This document shows, piece by piece, positions 23,286 to 24,699 of a stretch of 24,699 nt of DNA (the first letter of the stretch is position 1; each line of letters opens with the position of its first letter). The position numbers were made by a program, and so were the translations under genes. Source of the DNA: Peptococcaceae bacterium BRH_c23 (lineage in GTDB: Bacteria > Bacillota_B > Desulfitobacteriia > Desulfitobacteriales > Desulfitobacteriaceae); assembly GCA_000961805.1 (NCBI GenBank), contig LADV01000119.1:1-24699 (forward strand). Direction: 5' to 3'. The notes beneath the pieces were generated by a model, which worked only from the letters and a program-made list of their open reading frames with translations, did not search any database and was not told the DNA's origin.

Positions 23286-23795
23286 TCATTCATGACCAGA
23301 TTGGCTACCAGACCTATGATTCTCAGACATATTAGTATTATGGGTCTCGTTTTGATTGTTATGCGTTTGTTGGTGTTGTCTTGTTGTGACAGGTGCAGGC
23401 GTGACAGTTGCTGCCGGGGCGGTTGCTGGGGTGACAGCTGCTGGGGTTGTTGCTGGGGTGACAGCTGCTGCTGGGTGATTTGTGTTATGCGTTTGTTGGT
23501 GTTGTCCTGTTGTGACAGGTGCTGGGGTGACAGTTGCTGCCGGGTCAGTTGCTGGCGTGACAGTTGTTGCCGGGTCAGTTGCTGGCGTGACAGCTGCTGG
23601 GTCGGTTGCTGGCGTGACAGTTGTTGTTGGGGTTGTTGCTGCTGGGTCGGTTACTGGGGTACTTGTTGTTACAGTTGCAGTAGTGCTAGGGTCCACAGAC
23701 GTTGCTGATGTAGCAGCACTAACTGCTGCAACCGCTCCGATTACCAGGCTAAGAGACAATGTACTTACCATTAGGGTATTTTTTATGTTTTTCAT
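23286..23795 (-). CDS. Secreted Thr/Pro/Ala-repeat protein with Asn/His-rich tail (paralogue 2)
   Basis: 169 aa from ATG 23795 (GGAAGG 9 nt upstream); the same leader GGAAGGATGATTTT as paralogue 1, and an ATG at 23804 at the same place. No named family. Seen: signal peptide (KNIKNTLMVSTLSLSLVIGA...VSAA), then a low-complexity VTPATDPAA repeat region with two copies of a PAPVTTGQHQQTHN-type block, and a tail with HNTNMSENH and SGSQSGHE shared with the protein at 19065-19565. His and Asn density in the blocks and tail suggests metal or wall interaction; this is inference. It has a SigI-like promoter and its own terminator. Divergent from sigI. Confidence 0.85.
   Translation of the reverse strand: MKNIKNTLMVSTLSLSLVIGAVAAVSAATSATSVDPSTTATVTTSTPVTDPAATTPTTTVTPATDPAAVTPATDPATTVTPATDPAATVTPAPVTTGQHQQTHNTNHPAAAVTPATTPAAVTPATAPAATVTPAPVTTRQHQQTHNNQNETHNTNMSENHRSGSQSGHE
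23360..23545. repeat. In-frame tandem duplication in paralogue 2
   Basis: A block starting TATGCGTTTGTTGGTG at 23360 recurs at 23486, 126 nt (42 codons) later, nearly identical for about 59 nt. It encodes the two GQHQQTHN-type blocks. A shorter 30-nt GCTGCCGGGTCAGTTG-type repeat continues to about 23620. Confidence 0.8.
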
Positions 23796-23914
23796 CAAAA
23801 TCATCCTTCCTCAATCTAATTACAATAATCCATAAATCAACTACAATGGCACTTGTTTTTTTAACCTAGCTTTAATTTTTTCCTAATGACCACCCCTCTG
23901 TCTTCAGCAAGTTA

Positions 23915-23945
23915 TTCGTAACTATTTGTTCATTTTCAGGGGTAG
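23915..23945 (-). promoter_or_regulatory. SigI-like promoter of paralogue 2
   Basis: Minus strand: CTACCCCTGAAAA (from 23945), then TTACGAATAAC (CGAA at 23918-23915). A of ACCC to C of CGAA is 25 nt. The T-rich stretch TTTTTAA stands directly before it, as in paralogue 1. About 120 nt leader. Confidence 0.72.
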
Positions 23946-23986
23946 TTTAAAAATATTTAAAGAGCAAGTTTCACTCTGTTTTTTTA

Positions 23987-24000
23987 TTCATGACCAGATT
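23987..24000 (-). pseudogene. Third copy of the SGHE tail (remnant)
   Basis: TTCATGACCAGATT is identical to the 3' coding ends of both secreted paralogues (19068-19081, 23289-23302). On the minus strand it reads ...GHFNKSGHE-stop, preceded in frame by a stop after 13 codons. A decayed 3' end of a third family member is likely; chance similarity is not excluded. Confidence 0.4.
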
Positions 24001-24040
24001 TGTTAAAGTGTCCGTTGATCTGGAATTATTAGTTATTTAT

Positions 24041-24079
24041 GCAACAAAAATGAGACATTAATGTGACAATCCTGTAACA
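24041..24079. promoter_or_regulatory. Four hexamers at 11-bp spacing upstream of sigI
   Basis: GCAACA (24041), GAGACA (24052), GTGACA (24063) and GTAACA (24074) follow at exactly 11 bp. PhoB/OmpR-like proteins bind such arrays. They end just before the hairpin at 24076. Confidence 0.6.
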
Positions 24080-24113
24080 TTCTATCCCCATAATGGGAAT
24101 AGAATGTTTTTTT
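24076..24113 (+). terminator. Rho-independent terminator upstream of sigI
   Basis: ACATTCTAT and ATAGAATGT (24077-24085, 24099-24107) plus CCC/GGG form a 12-bp stem with one mismatch and a 5-nt loop, followed by seven T. It points toward sigI and ends 2 nt before the SigI-like promoter, with no complete gene on that strand in front of it. Confidence 0.82.
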
Positions 24114-24115
24114 CT

Positions 24116-24144
24116 ACCCCCAAAAACTGCTTCAGATTTACGAA
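24116..24144 (+). promoter_or_regulatory. SigI-like promoter of sigI (autoregulation)
   Basis: ACCCCC (24116-24121) with AAAAA after it, and CGAA (24141-24144) 25 nt downstream of the A of ACCC, 24 nt before the GTG start. Same spacing as the promoters at 19624-19654 and 23915-23945. Confidence 0.72.
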
Positions 24145-24168
24145 AAACTATTAAGTGGAGGGATTAAG

Positions 24169-24699
24169 GTGCAAGAACAGGTTTTGAGAGATACCTTAAT
24201 ATCAGCCAAGAGCGGTGATCCTCTCTTACGAGAGGAACTTATACGATCTCATAAAGCATTTATAGCCAAGGTAAGTTCCAAAGTCTGCGGCAGGTATTTA
24301 ACCTGGGATAATGACGATGAGCTCAGCATTGCTCTTTTAGCTTTTAATGAAGCGATTGACAACTTCGATCCTCAAGGAGGTGCTTCTTTTCACAGTTTTG
24401 TTCAAATGGTGATCCGCCGAAGATTAGTGGACTATTTTCGCAAAGAAGGCAAACATCAACATCTTTCCCTCTCACCCATGAACCTAGAGGATGAAGACCT
24501 GAGCCGCTACGATCTTGATACATCCCAAGAGCAATATCAAGAAAACGAGAACCAAGAGGTCTTTGCGGAAGTTGTTGAAAGCTACGTCCGCGTGCTATGT
24601 GACTATAAAGTGACGTTAGATGATTTGGTAAAAGTCTCCCCGAAACATAGTGACAGTAAGCAAACTCTCACAAGGGCGGCCTTAGTTTTAAGCCATAAC
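24169..24699 (+). CDS. sigI: RNA polymerase sigma factor SigI (3' end outside window)
   Basis: 177 codons from GTG 24169 (GGAGGG 6 nt upstream) to the window edge, no stop. Seen: region 2 of a sigma-70 factor in SigI form: ISAKSGDPLLREELIRSHKAF, then DELSIALLAFNEAIDNFDPQGG (core-binding and -10 helices), SFHSFVQMVIRRRLVDYFRKE, and the SigI-type insertion and C-terminal domain beginning EVVESYV and ending near LVKVSPKHS. Known: SigI (heat, wall stress in Bacillus; polysaccharide sensing in Clostridium thermocellum) is controlled by membrane anti-sigma factor RsgI, encoded directly downstream, which would lie outside this window. Its own promoter carries the SigI-type elements, so it should activate its own gene. 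Confidence 0.9.
   Translation, partial: MQEQVLRDTLISAKSGDPLLREELIRSHKAFIAKVSSKVCGRYLTWDNDDELSIALLAFNEAIDNFDPQGGASFHSFVQMVIRRRLVDYFRKEGKHQHLSLSPMNLEDEDLSRYDLDTSQEQYQENENQEVFAEVVESYVRVLCDYKVTLDDLVKVSPKHSDSKQTLTRAALVLSHN

Noticed and set aside
23380..23660. Short regular repeats like a CRISPR array
   Set aside because: Repeats are coding, in frame and without unique spacers.
24001..24168. Known metabolite riboswitch in the sigI leader
   Set aside because: No conserved core of a known class is visible; the hairpin is a plain terminator.

Overview
The window looks like a chromosomal segment of a moderate-GC, spore-forming type Firmicute that makes c-type cytochromes, most like the Desulfosporosinus/Desulfitobacterium group (an inference from gene content; no database was searched). 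The reasons are strong AGGAGG ribosome sites, many TTG and GTG starts, a full System I cytochrome c maturation operon, a YckD/DUF2680 protein and a SigI-type sigma factor.

Region 1 (1-4340, minus strand) is a Fur-controlled iron uptake operon: FTR1 permease, P19/FetP-type lipoprotein, DUF2318 membrane Fe-S protein and an FtsX-like ABC permease cut by the window edge. This is the gene order of the Campylobacter-type p19/FTR1 cluster. Its promoter has a Fur box filling the spacer between -35 and -10, and a second Fur box in the leader.

Region 2 (4371-11300, minus strand) is a ten-gene ccm operon: a 335-aa membrane protein, ccmE, ccmF, ccmH, a CcmI-like protein, a 149-aa membrane protein, ccmA, ccmB, ccmC and a 43-aa CcmD. 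CcmE carries the CxxxY haem-binding variant instead of HxxxY. No CcmG thioredoxin is present.

Region 3 (11400-15570) is accessory: an AraC-type regulator with a transglutaminase-like protein, several small hypothetical or membrane peptides, and a scar where a transposase remnant and a PEP-utilising swivel-domain remnant lie head to head, followed by a small lipoprotein.

Region 4 (15600-18900, minus strand) holds an OmpR-family two-component system, a YnfA/UPF0060 membrane protein and a DUF2680 secreted protein.

Region 5 (19000-24699) is the most interesting. A CmtR-like Cd/Pb sensor and a Cys-rich CadA-type P1B ATPase (plus strand) are flanked by two paralogous secreted proteins (minus strand) with Pro/Ala/Thr-rich repeats and Asn/His-rich tails. 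A sigI gene starts at 24169 and runs off the window. Upstream of sigI and of both secreted-protein genes lies the same bipartite element, CTACCC plus an A-tract, then ACGAA, with exactly 25 nt between the A of ACCC and the C of CGAA in all three. This resembles a SigI promoter and suggests a local, autoregulated SigI regulon that includes the secreted paralogues.

Four intergenic regions (before the ccm operon, the DUF2680 gene, the first secreted protein and sigI) also carry tandem hexamers with exact 11-bp spacing, the layout used by PhoB/OmpR-type regulators. The local response regulator is a candidate for binding them.
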